Assembly (NCBI GenBank): GCA_012103535.1
Contig: WLWQ01000002.1
Span: 806,001 to 870,000 of the forward strand
Length of the DNA: 64,000 nt
Direction: 5' to 3'
Origin: Pseudomonadales bacterium
Lineage (GTDB): Bacteria > Pseudomonadota > Gammaproteobacteria > Pseudomonadales > Pseudohongiellaceae
This document shows positions 53,927 to 63,614 of this stretch, piece after piece. A model generated the notes under the pieces. That model was not told the DNA's origin. It saw only the letters and a list, made by a program, of their open reading frames with translations, and searched no databases. The position numbers were made by a program, and so were the translations under genes. The stretch's first letter is position 1. Each line of letters opens with the position of its first letter.

Positions 53927-55204
53927 TCAATCTAAAGAGTACGGTGTATTCAAGAGCCAGTCATCAAAGTCTAGAATCGGCATAGGTCTGGCTACAAAAT
54001 ATCCTTGCCCCAGATCGCATCCCAGTGAAGCCAGTTTTTTCATGGTTTCCTGATCTTCAATACCTTCTGCAACTACTAAAAAATCGAAATTGTGTGCAAG
54101 GTCAATTATTGCCTGCGCGATCTTGGTGTTTCCCTCACTAGTCATCATGTCTATAACGAATGATCGATCTATTTTCAGTTCGTTGATGGGCAATGCCTGC
54201 AAGTATCCCAGAGAGGAATAGCCTGTGCCAAAATCATCCAGAGAAATTTTTATACACTCTGACCGCAAATCCTCCAGTACCGCCCGTGCAACATCCGGAT
54301 TTTCCATGATTGCGGTTTCGGTCACTTCCAACGTCAATTGCTCAGGTCTGATATTCCAGACATGTACAGCATTCATAATATGTTCGGTAATATTTTTTTC
54401 TTGGAGAACAGAGGCGGATAGATTAAATCCAACCGAATACGCATCGTTAATTCGCAGCAATTCCGCACTTTCCCGAAGAGTGATATTCAGTGTTAGCAAT
54501 GTGAGTGGAAGTATTAAGCCTGTATTTTCTGCGACGGCAACAAATATTTCAGGCCGCACTGATCCTCGGGATTCATGGTTCCAACGTGCTAATGCCTCAA
54601 AACCAATAACTGAATTTTTTCTCAAATCGATTTGTGGTTGATAGTGCATTTGAATCTCATTGTTTGAGATTGCATTCTCCAGGTCTGCAACCATCGATAG
54701 ACTCAGATCGCTGCTGTCCTCATCTTGATTTGAATACACCAGGAAAGCTTCAGATTTTTTCTCATTCTGTGTCGCAGCAATTTCGGCGCATCTATGCAAA
54801 GCCGAGCTCTTATCGGCATGTTCCGGGAAAGTCGCTATACCAATAGCAACACTGATTTTAATGTCGTTTCCCTGTAGTTTTATTTGCTGAGTTGAATGTT
54901 TTGAAATTTTGTCAGCTGCGAGTGTGGCAACAGCGGCATTCGGTATTGCAGGTAAAATAACTCCAAAATCATATCCGGTTAATCGATAGATCGCATCAGC
55001 CGGTCGTAGAAGTCCTTCTATATCGATCTTAATTTGATCTACTATCCTCTCGCCTGCTGAATAACCATACTCATACACTATCTCCTCTATCTGCCGTATG
55101 CGAACCACCAACACAGCGACAATCTGTTCAGCCTCTTTGCCACTCGTAAGATGTGTGCTGAGAGATCTAAAGAAAGATGCTCGATCTGATAGCGCAGGAG
55201 TCAT
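53927..55204 (-). CDS. Degenerate GGDEF plus EAL c-di-GMP phosphodiesterase
   Basis: 425 residues with GAGG before the ATG. The GGDEF domain (about 25-160) is degenerate: the active-site motif reads TGYDF, so it cannot be a normal cyclase. The EAL domain (about 180-415) has FEALARW, NLSAS, TETAIM, DDFGTGYSSL, KIDRSF and AEGIE, so its catalytic residues are intact and c-di-GMP hydrolysis is likely. No membrane or PAS domain. The neighbouring HD-GYP gene belongs to the same signalling system. Confidence 0.86.
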   Translation of the reverse strand: MTPALSDRASFFRSLSTHLTSGKEAEQIVAVLVVRIRQIEEIVYEYGYSAGERIVDQIKIDIEGLLRPADAIYRLTGYDFGVILPAIPNAAVATLAADKISKHSTQQIKLQGNDIKISVAIGIATFPEHADKSSALHRCAEIAATQNEKKSEAFLVYSNQDEDSSDLSLSMVADLENAISNNEIQMHYQPQIDLRKNSVIGFEALARWNHESRGSVRPEIFVAVAENTGLILPLTLLTLNITLRESAELLRINDAYSVGFNLSASVLQEKNITEHIMNAVHVWNIRPEQLTLEVTETAIMENPDVARAVLEDLRSECIKISLDDFGTGYSSLGYLQALPINELKIDRSFVIDMMTSEGNTKIAQAIIDLAHNFDFLVVAEGIEDQETMKKLASLGCDLGQGYFVARPMPILDFDDWLLNTPYSLD

Positions 55205-55259
55205 TGAGTGCCTCGATCATTGGGACAAAAAAAATCAAATAAAGTATGGGTTTTTCGAT

Positions 55260-56504
55260 CTAGATATAAAATTCCTTTGGATCAATATCATAATCCTCGG
55301 GGTCGATGGCTTTCACTATCTCTATCGGGTTACCTTTTTCATCAGCCGTTACTTGTATGAGATCAACTATTGGCATTGCACTCAGCGGTTGTTTATTTTC
55401 ATCTAAAACGGCCATTAATCTAGGTCGAAGACGTTGGAACGGATTCTGTTCAATTACAATTGCAACCAGCCCCGTATTTAACTCCACAAACGATCCTACT
55501 GTGTAAATCCCAATCGCCTGTATAAAAGCCTCAATAAGTTCTCGCTGAAACAATTCATTGGAACACCCGTATAAGCGTCTTATTGCTTCATAGGATGAAA
55601 TAGCCTGGCTATAGCACTGCTCACTGATCATTGCGTCATAACAATCTACTATCCCTGCGATCTGGCCAAGTACAGGAATATCTCCATGATTCAATCCACG
55701 AAAATACCCGCTTCCGTTATACCGTTCATGGTGTGTAGCTACGATCTCAATTACCGATCGGTTTACATTCCCTGCTTCCAGCAGAATCTTGACACTGTGA
55801 ACAACGTGTTGTTTGACTAGCCCATACTCGTCAACTGTCAAGCGATCGGGCTTATTAAGGATTTCATCTGGGATGCGTGCCTTACCGATGTCACACATCA
55901 TTGATCCTATCGCCAAGTCATCAAGCATCTAATTTGAAACACCGAGATGCCGACCAAATGCAATACACAGGGCGCTAGAATCCAAACAATGACTGTAGGA
56001 ATACGAATCTTTTGCTTTTAAAATTTTGAGCAACATAAATGTATTCGGGTTGCGAATGATGCATTCTTTCATTTTTGTTGTGGCAACCTTTATACCGCGT
56101 AGATCAATTATTTTTCCTGCACGCACACTCTCTACACATTCTTTAATTGATGCATCGAGTTCCTTGTGAATCTCTTTGGCAACGTCAATTTCTTCTTCTA
56201 CCTTGGTCTTGGTCTGGTAGTTAAATTTGGACATTATTTTGTACAGACCGGTAGCTATGCGTCGATCTACGCCCGATCTTCTTTCGATTTCCTCTTCCTG
56301 CTTCTTCTTGAGCCGATCCCGCTGATCTTTTGCTAGATCGATATAGACAAAATCACATTCTTCTCGCATTAGTTTGAGATCATTCTCACTGGATATGAGA
56401 AAGCCCTGGAGTAAAAAAGATGTCTCCAACCAGGGTCGATCCAACTTCGACACATACATTCCAATGGCCAATTCCGATGTGTCTAATTTCTTTCTACTAA
56501 ACAT
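55260..56504 (-). pseudogene. HD-GYP c-di-GMP phosphodiesterase-like gene with in-frame TAG and altered HD
   Basis: Two in-frame parts, 56504-55932 and 55928-55260, are split by TAG at 55929-55931. The N-terminal part has the DUF3391-like region (ELAIGMYVSKLDRPW) and the start of the HD domain (SYSHCLDSSALCIAFGRHLGVSN); the rest begins MLDDLAIGSMMCDIGK. The HD motif reads CD (His to Cys) and HHERYNGSGYF departs from the GYP signature. The catalytic core is probably dead even without the stop. As written, an N-terminal fragment and possibly an internally started C-terminal fragment would form. GGAAAT precedes the ATG. Confidence 0.75.
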
Positions 56505-56720
56505 CTAATGGTATTTCCTTACCGACGGTAAAACAGGATTGAAAAAATAAACTCCGTATACATTTAGTATAGGAAGAAAAAATGCAGAATGTGGGTGACG
56601 GAGGGGGCCAATGTTTGAGTGAGAGCTGGGGTTTTTTGCGGGGATTGGCGTTGCTGGATGTCGGTAAATGGAGATCGGGATGCCGCGAGCTAAGTAATAG
56701 ATTTTGCTGGGTTGAAATAG

Positions 56721-56750
56721 AAAACCCGCATTGTCGCCAATGCGGGTTTT
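56721..56750 (-). terminator. Terminator after tRNA-Met
   Basis: AAAACCCGCATT / AATGCGGGTTTT, a 12-bp stem with a six-base loop directly downstream of the tRNA on the minus strand, with Ts at the end. Confidence 0.85.
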
Positions 56751-56754
56751 TGTT

Positions 56755-56831
56755 TGGTAGCTATGGGTGGACTTGAACCACCGACCCCAGCATTATGAAT
56801 GCTGTGCTCTAACCAGCTGAGCTACATAGCC
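56755..56831 (-). tRNA. tRNA-Met(CAT), elongator type
   Basis: 77 nt with encoded CCA. The anticodon loop TTCATAA reads CAT; the acceptor stem GGCTATG closes with CATAGC(T), one G-U pair. D-loop TAGCTCAGCTGGTTAGAGC and T-arm GGTTCAAGTCC are canonical. It resembles the elongator Met tRNA of E. coli. Confidence 0.94.
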
Positions 56832-56850
56832 TTGATGTTAACGGCTTCCG

Positions 56851-56856
56851 ATTATA
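56851..56856 (-). promoter_or_regulatory. Probable -10 element of the tRNA-Met promoter
   Basis: TATAAT on the minus strand, about 20 bp before the tRNA 5' end; the discriminator is GC-rich (CGG). No good -35 was seen; the region overlaps an inverted repeat. Confidence 0.45.
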
Positions 56857-56873
56857 CGTCATCTGAAAACCTT

Positions 56874-56929
56874 ATTTCGCGTTTCGTCCTCGCCGTATTA
56901 TCTATACGACTGCGGGCAAAACGCGAAAT
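56874..56929. repeat. Long inverted repeat
   Basis: ATTTCGCGTTT (56874-56884) and AAACGCGAAAT (56919-56929) are 11-bp inverted copies, 34 bp apart; the middle holds CGTA-ttatcta-TACG. It lies between the tRNA-Met and the M20 peptidase gene. A REP-like hairpin or the terminator of the peptidase transcript. Confidence 0.45.
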
Positions 56930-57051
56930 AAAATTTTCAGCTAACGCATCCTCGAAACCCTCGAGATCGAAGAAAACTTACTCTCAAACCTATTTTCGGG
57001 ATGCCGAAAGGCCGCGAATTTTGGCGATTTGGTGCCAAAATGTCAAGCGGG

Positions 57052-58425
57052 CTAGTCGATTACTACGTTGCGGACTACGGCGTAGAAGTCACTGACGGCG
57101 CGGCGGAATGCGGCTTCGCCGACTTGTTCGTCGTTGCCGTGGACGCCGGTGTGTTCGCCTGCGTTGGTTATCAAGGGATTGAAGCCGTAGCTGACTATAC
57201 CCAGGTCGCGGGTGAAGTGGCTGTCGGTAAATCCGGTGCTAACCGATGGCAGCACTCGTGAGCCTGGATGTAATTCCTGAGTCACGGATTCGATTGCGGC
57301 AAACAATCGTGTGTTGGTTTCTGATATTGCTGGGGTAAACGCCATGATGGTTTCGATGGTGACGCCGGTTTCACCGATCAAGTCTTCTAGTTCAGCAATG
57401 AATTGTTCGCTGGGTTTATCTGGCAGGATTCGGCAATCCAGTTCAGCCCAGGCTTCTGGTGGAATCACATTGATCTTGGTGGAGCCACTCATGCGTGTCA
57501 TCGAACAAGTGTCACGAATCAGGGAGTTATGTCCCGGTCTTGCGGAATGTAATTTTTCAACAAAAGCCGGATCTGCAATTGCATCGCTAATGTTGGCATA
57601 AGAAGGGCCCCATTCCTGATCCATGTCTACTGATAACTCAGAAAAATATTCTGATACGGGGCCAATGATGCGCGGAGGGAATGGATTCTCAAGCAGTAGA
57701 TTAAGCGCTGATACAATGCGAGTTACTGAGCTGGTTGTGCGCGGTGATGATCCATGGCCTGGTGTGTCGATAGCATTCAGTCGCAACCATACCGGGACTT
57801 TCTGTGTAACCTCTACACCGAAAACCACATCGCCATCTTCGCTGCGACTACCGCCGCCGCCTTCGTTTAATAAAATGCCGGCGCCATCGAAAATATCGGG
57901 GCGATTTTCAATCAACCAGCCAACGCCGAAATAACCGCCAGCTTCTTCGTCGGCGGTAGCGAGAAAAATCACATCACGATTCAGCTCAACCCCGGAGCGA
58001 TGCAGGCTCAAGAAAGTTGATAGCTGAATGATGCCGAGGCCTTTCATGTCGCGGGTTCCGCGACCGAGAATGTAACCGTCGCGGATATCACCGGAGAGAG
58101 GATCGATAGTCCAGAATTCTTCTTCGGCCGGAACTACATCGGTATGTTGTAGAAGAATTAGACCGGGTTCGTCGCCACCTTCAATTCGTGCCCAGATATT
58201 GCCGCGACCCGGTGCGCTTTCGGCAGATTCATATTCGATGCCTTCCGCTTCGAATATTGCGGCATAGAAATCGACGGCGCGGTGTTCGTTGCCGGGAGGA
58301 TTGATGGTATCGACCCGAATGAGATCTTGTAGCCAGCGAACTGACTCATCTTCTAAAGTCTGGCCATTTATCGTTGCCGCATAAAACAAACCAAGTACTG
58401 CAAATCCAATTTTTATTTTTTTCAC
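57052..58425 (-). CDS. Exported M20-family metallopeptidase
   Basis: 457 residues from GTG 58425, with GGAG six bases upstream and 16 bp after the ychF stop; starts further upstream would overlap ychF. Signal peptide VKKIKIGFAVLGLFYAATINGQ. M20 motifs: LLQHTDVVP (first metal His/Asp), GRGTRDMKG (bridging Asp), DEEAGG (catalytic Glu), DCRI, and a final His in EHTGVHGNDE. Likely a carboxypeptidase or dipeptidase in the periplasm. Part of the rplY-pth-ychF run. Confidence 0.86.
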   Translation of the reverse strand: MKKIKIGFAVLGLFYAATINGQTLEDESVRWLQDLIRVDTINPPGNEHRAVDFYAAIFEAEGIEYESAESAPGRGNIWARIEGGDEPGLILLQHTDVVPAEEEFWTIDPLSGDIRDGYILGRGTRDMKGLGIIQLSTFLSLHRSGVELNRDVIFLATADEEAGGYFGVGWLIENRPDIFDGAGILLNEGGGGSRSEDGDVVFGVEVTQKVPVWLRLNAIDTPGHGSSPRTTSSVTRIVSALNLLLENPFPPRIIGPVSEYFSELSVDMDQEWGPSYANISDAIADPAFVEKLHSARPGHNSLIRDTCSMTRMSGSTKINVIPPEAWAELDCRILPDKPSEQFIAELEDLIGETGVTIETIMAFTPAISETNTRLFAAIESVTQELHPGSRVLPSVSTGFTDSHFTRDLGIVSYGFNPLITNAGEHTGVHGNDEQVGEAAFRRAVSDFYAVVRNVVID

Positions 58426-58441
58426 ACTAAACTCCGCTTGC

Positions 58442-59533
58442 TTAAACATTAAAACGGAAATGAATAACATCGCCGTCCTGCACAATATAGTCTTTGCCTT
58501 CCAGGCGCCACTTGCCTGCATCCTTTGCGCCAAGCTCTCCATCGTTGCCAATGTAGTCATCGTAGGAAACAATTTCGGCGCGGATAAAGCCTTTTTCGAA
58601 ATCGGTATGGATCACTCCGGCGGCGGCGGGCGCTGTGGCCCCGCGCTTAACCGTCCAGGCCCGGGCTTCTTTTTCGCCCGCGGTAAAGTAAGTTTGCAGG
58701 CCTAATAATGTATATCCTGCTCGAATGACCCGATCCAGCCCGGGCTCTTCCATGCCGAGATCTTGCAAGAATTCCTGTTTCTCGTCGTCTTCTAGTTCTG
58801 CGATTTCCGCTTCCAGCTTATTGCAGATCGCTACCACCTCGGCGCCTTCGCTAGCGGCGACTTCCCGCACTTTATCCAGGTGGGGATTATTCTCAAATCC
58901 GTCTTCATCCACATTGGCGATGTACATGACCGGTTTCACCGTCAGCAAATGCAAAAAGTAGAGGTCAGCCTGTTCTTCTTTGTATAAGTCCATGCTGCGC
59001 ACGGGTTTGGCTTCATCTAAATGGGCTTTTACTTTTTCCAGGAGCTGGGCTTGCCGTTGGGCATCTTTGTCTCCGCTCTTGGCAACGCGAATGACTTTGT
59101 CCAGATTTTTCTCTACCGTTTCCAGATCCGCCAGGGCTAATTCGGTGTTAATCGTTTCGATATCTGCGGCGGGATCGATCTGGTCAGATACATGGGTGAC
59201 GTTCTCATCTTCGAAACACCGAACGACATGAGCAATGGCAACGGTTTCTCGGATATTGGCAAGAAATTGATTGCCAAGACCTTCGCCTTTAGAAGCGCCG
59301 GCAACCAATCCAGCGATATCGGTAAACTCCACGGTAGTAGGAATTACTTTTTGTGGTTGCACGATGGCTGCAATCTTATCCAGGCGCTCATCGGGAATTG
59401 AGACGATCCCTGAATTCGGCTCAATCGTGCAGAAGGGAAAGTTCTCAGCCGCGATCCCCGCTTTGGTTAAGGCGTTGAATAAAGTTGATTTACCAACATT
59501 GGGCAAACCCACGATGCCGCATTGAACTGCCAT
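58442..59533 (-). CDS. ychF: Redox-regulated ATPase YchF
   Basis: 363 residues, the normal length for this OBG-type ATPase. GLPNVGKST (P-loop), [17 protein letters not shown] (the NxxE motif that gives ATP preference), a coiled helical segment (about 125-200) and the C-terminal TGS domain (about 280-363, [15 protein letters not shown] and [14 protein letters not shown]). It associates with ribosomes. It lies 23 bp downstream of pth, as in many Gammaproteobacteria. Confidence 0.95.
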   Translation of the reverse strand: MAVQCGIVGLPNVGKSTLFNALTKAGIAAENFPFCTIEPNSGIVSIPDERLDKIAAIVQPQKVIPTTVEFTDIAGLVAGASKGEGLGNQFLANIRETVAIAHVVRCFEDENVTHVSDQIDPAADIETINTELALADLETVEKNLDKVIRVAKSGDKDAQRQAQLLEKVKAHLDEAKPVRSMDLYKEEQADLYFLHLLTVKPVMYIANVDEDGFENNPHLDKVREVAASEGAEVVAICNKLEAEIAELEDDEKQEFLQDLGMEEPGLDRVIRAGYTLLGLQTYFTAGEKEARAWTVKRGATAPAAAGVIHTDFEKGFIRAEIVSYDDYIGNDGELGAKDAGKWRLEGKDYIVQDGDVIHFRFNV

Positions 59534-59556
59534 TGCTTATTTCTTCTCCATGATCT

Positions 59557-60147
59557 TTATTCTGAGTGAAGCGAACGCATTGCTTCTTCCCATTCACCCT
59601 TGACTGCATTGGGAATAACGCGAATAGCATCTTCGATATCTCTCACGATGACATCGGCTTCTGAACGAGAGGGGTCACCTAACACATAATTAGACACCAT
59701 TGATTTGTGACCCGGGTGTCCTACACCGATGCGCAGGCGAAAGAATTCCTTCTTGCCGCCCAGTGCATTAATAATGTCGCGGATGCCGTTATGACCGCCA
59801 TGGCCACCACCTTCTTTAAAGCGGGTGACGCCGACATCAAAATCGATCTCATCATAAGCCACCAGCATGTTTTCCGGTTCAATCTTGTAGAACCTGCAAA
59901 CCGCTGCCACAGACTTACCGCTGTGATTCATAAAGGTAGTAGGGAAGAGTAGCTTTACATCATCGCCATCGATATTGACGGACGTAAATTCGCCGAAAAA
60001 TTTCGATTCGCCACGCAGTTGCCCGCCATAGCTCTTACAAAGGTGATGTAAAAAAATGACGCCTGCGTTGTGACGGTTGGAATCGTGTTGTGGGCCTGGA
60101 TTTCCCAAGCCCACAATCAATTTCAATGGATGATCCGGCATTTTCAT
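59557..60147 (-). CDS. pth: Peptidyl-tRNA hydrolase
   Basis: 196 residues. Family motifs: LIVGLGNPGPQ, NRHNAGV with the catalytic His, TFMNHSGKSV, YDEIDFDVG and GGHGGHNGIRDI. It cleaves peptidyl-tRNA released from ribosomes. An alternative ATG lies two codons downstream. Between rplY (30 bp upstream) and ychF, the usual order. Confidence 0.95.
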   Translation of the reverse strand: MKMPDHPLKLIVGLGNPGPQHDSNRHNAGVIFLHHLCKSYGGQLRGESKFFGEFTSVNIDGDDVKLLFPTTFMNHSGKSVAAVCRFYKIEPENMLVAYDEIDFDVGVTRFKEGGGHGGHNGIRDIINALGGKKEFFRLRIGVGHPGHKSMVSNYVLGDPSRSEADVIVRDIEDAIRVIPNAVKGEWEEAMRSLHSE

Positions 60148-60177
60148 GGACCCGGACTCCCTGGCAGTGCCAACAGA

Positions 60178-60888
60178 TTAAGAGTCGCCGCCATCTCCGG
60201 AAGAATCTTCGCCTCCGGCTTCGCCGCCCTCTGCTGGTGCTTCACCTTCAGCGCCTTCTTCACCTTCCGCGGCTGCTTCAAGCTCGTCTTCTTCAGCAGC
60301 ACCACGTGGCATCAGAACGCTTGCAACGCTGAGGTCGCTTTCCTCGCCGTGAGTAAGGGCAACACTGCGTACACCTTCAGGAAGTTCGATCTCCGACAAG
60401 TGAACTGATTGGCCCAAATCGATCTCGAGCATATCCACTTCGATGAATTCCGGCAGGTCTTTCGGTAAACAGATGATCTCAATTTCATTGAGAGTTCTGC
60501 GAATAATACCGCCACTCGTCTTAACACCTACACACTTCTCTTCGTTGATGAAATGTATTGGAACCTTCACATGGATTTCCTGCTTCATATCCACGCGCTG
60601 AAAGTCAGCATGAAGGATGAGTGACTTGGCAGGATGTCTTTGCAGATCCTTGATTACAGCCGGTTCCTTCTTGCTTTCGATGTTGAGTGTAATGATGTGA
60701 GAAAAGAACGCCTCGTTCTCCGTTGCCTTGACAATGTCCTTGTGGGCAATAGTTAACGAAACAGGATCTTTTTTACCGCCGTACAGGACGGCAGGAATTG
60801 AATCGTGCAAACGACGTAGGCGGCGGCTCGCACCTTTCCCCATATCCGTTCGAACAGAGCAGTTCAGCTCGAATTCTTCACCAGACAT
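60178..60888 (-). CDS. rplY: Ribosomal protein L25 (long, TL5/CTC type)
   Basis: 236 residues, with the L25 5S-rRNA-binding N-terminal domain (DMGKGASRRLRRLHDSIPAVLYGG, HADFQRVDM) and the C-terminal TL5 domain (HVKVPIHFINEEKC, LKDLPEFIEVDM-like). The tail is acidic and Ala/Gly-rich (about 205-236). The longer form is common outside enterobacteria. First gene after the prs terminator, so it probably has its own promoter in the 146-bp gap. Confidence 0.94.
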   Translation of the reverse strand: MSGEEFELNCSVRTDMGKGASRRLRRLHDSIPAVLYGGKKDPVSLTIAHKDIVKATENEAFFSHIITLNIESKKEPAVIKDLQRHPAKSLILHADFQRVDMKQEIHVKVPIHFINEEKCVGVKTSGGIIRRTLNEIEIICLPKDLPEFIEVDMLEIDLGQSVHLSEIELPEGVRSVALTHGEESDLSVASVLMPRGAAEEDELEAAAEGEEGAEGEAPAEGGEAGGEDSSGDGGDS

Positions 60889-60964
60889 AATTGTCTCCTT
60901 CTGCGTAACTCTTTTGAGTTACTTCTATCTTCAATTAACTTGCGACCAGTTTACTGAAGGTTAA

Positions 60965-60984
60965 AAAAGAACTGCGGTTCTTTT
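60965..60984 (-). terminator. Terminator after prs
   Basis: AAAAGAAC / GTTCTTTT, an 8-bp stem with a TGCG loop and a T run on the minus strand. A second small hairpin (AAACCG-CTGTT-CGGTTT, 60986-61002) lies before it. Confidence 0.75.
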
Positions 60985-61034
60985 GAAACCGCTGTTCGGT
61001 TTATCCGCGTGAAGTCTGAGTACTGCAATACCGA

Positions 61035-61985
61035 CTAGGTATTATCAAACATCGCGCTAATGGATTCTTCGTTACTTACTCGTCGAATCGATTCCGCTAA
61101 CAATTTAGCCATCGATAACTGACGAATACGCGTGCATTGTTTTGCTGTATCGTTCAATGGAATCGTGTCGGTGACTACCAGTGCATCCAGACTCGATTCT
61201 TCTATATTCTCTATTGCCGGGCCAGACAGTATTGGGTGTGTACAATACGCCACCACTTTGTTGGCTCCGTGATCTTTCAAGGCATCGGCTGCTTTACACA
61301 GGGTGCCTGCGGTATCCACCATATCGTCCACGATCAAACAGCAACGATCTTTAACATCACCGATCAGGTTCATGATCTGCGCTTCGTTGGCAGAGGGGCG
61401 ACGTTTGTCGATAATGGCCAGGTCCACATCGAGTTGCTTGGCAACCGCTCTGGCTCGCACCACACCGCCAACGTCCGGCGATACCACTATCAAGTTGTTG
61501 TAGCTTTGACGTTCGATATCGTCAGTCAACACCGGCGAGCCGTAAACGTTGTCCACCGGGATGCTGAAAAATCCCTGGATCTGTTCGGCATGCAAATCTA
61601 CGGTCAGTACACGATTCACACCAACGGCGCTAATCATGTCGGCAACTACCTTGGCGCTGATGGCAACCCGGGCAGAGCGTACGCGACGATCTTGGCGGGC
61701 ATAGCCAAAATACGGAATCACCGCCGTGATTCTGTTCGCCGAAGCACGGTGCAGGGCATCGGCCATTAACAACAATTCCATGATGCTGTCATTGGTAGGT
61801 GCGCAAGTCGGTTGAATAATAAAAACGTCTTTACCACGCACGTTCTCATTTAATTCAACGGAAACTTCACCGTCACTAAATTTGCTGATACTGGCATACC
61901 CCAAAGGTACTCCAATATTTTTGGCAATGGCATCCGCTAACGCCGGATTAGCATTGCCAGTGAAGACCATTAAATTTGTTGCCAC
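61035..61985 (-). CDS. prs: Ribose-phosphate pyrophosphokinase
   Basis: 316 residues from GTG 61985, with AAGGA upstream. [17 protein letters not shown] is the usual start; [18 protein letters not shown] is the flexible loop, and [14 protein letters not shown] the PRPP-binding loop. It makes PRPP from ribose 5-phosphate and ATP. tRNA-Gln and ispE lie upstream, as in Pseudomonas. Confidence 0.95.
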   Translation of the reverse strand: MATNLMVFTGNANPALADAIAKNIGVPLGYASISKFSDGEVSVELNENVRGKDVFIIQPTCAPTNDSIMELLLMADALHRASANRITAVIPYFGYARQDRRVRSARVAISAKVVADMISAVGVNRVLTVDLHAEQIQGFFSIPVDNVYGSPVLTDDIERQSYNNLIVVSPDVGGVVRARAVAKQLDVDLAIIDKRRPSANEAQIMNLIGDVKDRCCLIVDDMVDTAGTLCKAADALKDHGANKVVAYCTHPILSGPAIENIEESSLDALVVTDTIPLNDTAKQCTRIRQLSMAKLLAESIRRVSNEESISAMFDNT

Positions 61986-62032
61986 GCTAAAATCCTTGGG
62001 CTTGTACTGCTACTTCTTTTAGGGTCAAAAAA

Positions 62033-62107
62033 TGGCTGGGGTGGCTGGATTCGAACCAACGAATGCAAGGATCAAAACCTTGTGCCTTACCACTTGGCGA
62101 CACCCCA
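62033..62107 (-). tRNA. tRNA-Gln(TTG)
   Basis: 75 nt with encoded CCA. Anticodon stem CAAGG-TTTTGAT-CCTTG reads TTG. Acceptor TGGGGTG pairs with CACCCCA, discriminator G. Located between ispE and prs, the standard gammaproteobacterial position, and 26 bp after ispE. Confidence 0.94.
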
Positions 62108-62133
62108 AATAGTCGTTACCTGCTCCTTAGAGC

Positions 62134-62970
62134 TTAAAGCGAATTAATACCCTCGGCGACGAATCCTTTCATGCCAGCTGGGCAGCTCGCGAATACTTCC
62201 TGGGCAGCGGCCTCACTTTCAAATTTACTGAATACTGCGGATCCTGTTCCGGTCATTCTAGCTTCGCCGAATTGACTGAGCCAATTCAGGGCTTGATCCA
62301 CCTCAGGATATAAATTTCGGGTCACCAATTCGCAGTCATTTCCGGCTCTGCCCGCCAGAAAGTCGGCCATTTTGATGGCTGGAGAGTTCCGTGTCAAATT
62401 TTCCTGAGAAAATATCCGAGCCGTGGAAACCAGGCAATTCGGGGTGATTACCAGGTACCAGCAGGGATCGATTTCAACCGCTTCCAGACGTTCGCCAACT
62501 CCTTCCGCCCAGGCCGATTTTCCACCGACAAAAATGGGGACATCGGCGCCGAGTTTTAACCCTAATTCAGCCAGTTCCTGCTGACTCAATCCACAATTCC
62601 AAAGCTGATTCAGTGCTTTTAAGGTAGTGGCTGCATTACTACTACCACCACCCAGCCCGGCACCCAGTGGGATGCGCTTGTTAATGCGGATACTGGCGCC
62701 GAGTGTCGATTGTCCAGCATGTTCCCGCAGGAGTTGAGCGGCCTGCAAGATCAGGTTGTCATCCATGGGAATCAATTTAATTTCAGATTCGGCGCTTACA
62801 TGCAGCGAGAGGAGAGCGGAAGATTCCGTTTTGAATTGCATTTCATCGCCATAATCCAATAGCTGAAACAAGCTTTGTAATTCATGATAACCGTCATCCC
62901 TCCTCCCCGTGATATGAAGAAAGAGATTGAGTTTGGCGGGAGAAAGTAGGCTTAGGGCTTGATCGGTCAT
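62134..62970 (-). CDS. ispE: 4-diphosphocytidyl-2-C-methyl-D-erythritol kinase
   Basis: 278 residues; the MEP isoprenoid pathway kinase of the GHMP family. LSPAKLNLFLHITGRRDDGYHELQSLF is the substrate-binding start, PLGAGLGGGSSNAATTL the ATP loop, and TGTGSAVFS the third motif. The ATG overlaps the lolB stop (TAATG), so translation is coupled. Confidence 0.95.
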   Translation of the reverse strand: MTDQALSLLSPAKLNLFLHITGRRDDGYHELQSLFQLLDYGDEMQFKTESSALLSLHVSAESEIKLIPMDDNLILQAAQLLREHAGQSTLGASIRINKRIPLGAGLGGGSSNAATTLKALNQLWNCGLSQQELAELGLKLGADVPIFVGGKSAWAEGVGERLEAVEIDPCWYLVITPNCLVSTARIFSQENLTRNSPAIKMADFLAGRAGNDCELVTRNLYPEVDQALNWLSQFGEARMTGTGSAVFSKFESEAAAQEVFASCPAGMKGFVAEGINSL

Positions 62971-63614
62971 TAATTGATTTCAGGATTTAATGTCCATCTC
63001 AAGCCAAAAAAGGTCAATTGGATATCATCTTGCGCACGCGCCACTACCACCTCACGGGGCAAGGTGAGTTCACCGTACTGACGCGGATCTTCATAACTGA
63101 TTGACCAACCATCCTGAGTCATTAGGGAGAGCTGGTTGAGTTCGTTAAAACTCATGTCGGCATTCAAATCAGGCGCAGGTAAGCCGCGAATCCAATATTC
63201 TAAATAGGAAACCGGCAGCTCATAACCTAATTGTTGCAGGATAAGATCTTCCGGACTGTTGGCGCGGAAGATTTCGCCGTCGTGTTCCATGGATACTGTG
63301 CCGGGTTGACCGATGATGCGGGTACTGCCAACGTTAAACGTGCCCCATAAGCGAATAGTGTATTCGCTATTCAGTTGTTGCCAGCGGATGCGGGGAGTGT
63401 CGTTCTCTTCGTTGTAGCGCACATTCACCCGACCAATCAGTTGCCAGGCTCCCAGCTCTTCCAGTAATTCTCTTTGTTGATCCCAGACTATGTTTTCCAC
63501 CGCGCGCGGAGCAATGCTGGTGCAGGCAACTATTGCTGGAAGCAAGCTGACTGCCAGGGCAGTTCTCAGGGGTGGAAATGGATTCCTTATAAAAGGAAGC
63601 AAGAATGAAATCAT
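62970..63614 (-). CDS. lolB: Outer-membrane lipoprotein-insertion protein LolB
   Basis: 214 residues with lipobox IVAC (cysteine near 31). The mature part shows the LolB barrel pattern: QLIGRVNVRYN, PRIRWQQLNSEYTIRLWGTFNVGSTRI, and LEYWIRGLPAPD (the conserved WI-GLP motif). It accepts lipoproteins from LolA and inserts them in the outer membrane. Start and stop overlap the neighbouring genes (TAATG on both sides). Confidence 0.92.
   Translation of the reverse strand: MISFLLPFIRNPFPPLRTALAVSLLPAIVACTSIAPRAVENIVWDQQRELLEELGAWQLIGRVNVRYNEENDTPRIRWQQLNSEYTIRLWGTFNVGSTRIIGQPGTVSMEHDGEIFRANSPEDLILQQLGYELPVSYLEYWIRGLPAPDLNADMSFNELNQLSLMTQDGWSISYEDPRQYGELTLPREVVVARAQDDIQLTFFGLRWTLNPEIN

Noticed and set aside
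42003..55931. Two in-frame TAG codons as evidence for pyrrolysine or amber recoding
   Set aside because: TAG ends several intact genes in this window (for example at 4097, 20951, 29460, 31409 and 41527), and neither protein belongs to a known pyrrolysine family, so nonsense or error is simpler.
56582..56776. 64-residue plus-strand open frame
   Set aside because: It crosses the tRNA-Met terminator and the tRNA end, without a ribosome binding site.
57001..57261. 86-residue plus-strand open frame
   Set aside because: Shadow of the M20 peptidase gene on the other strand.
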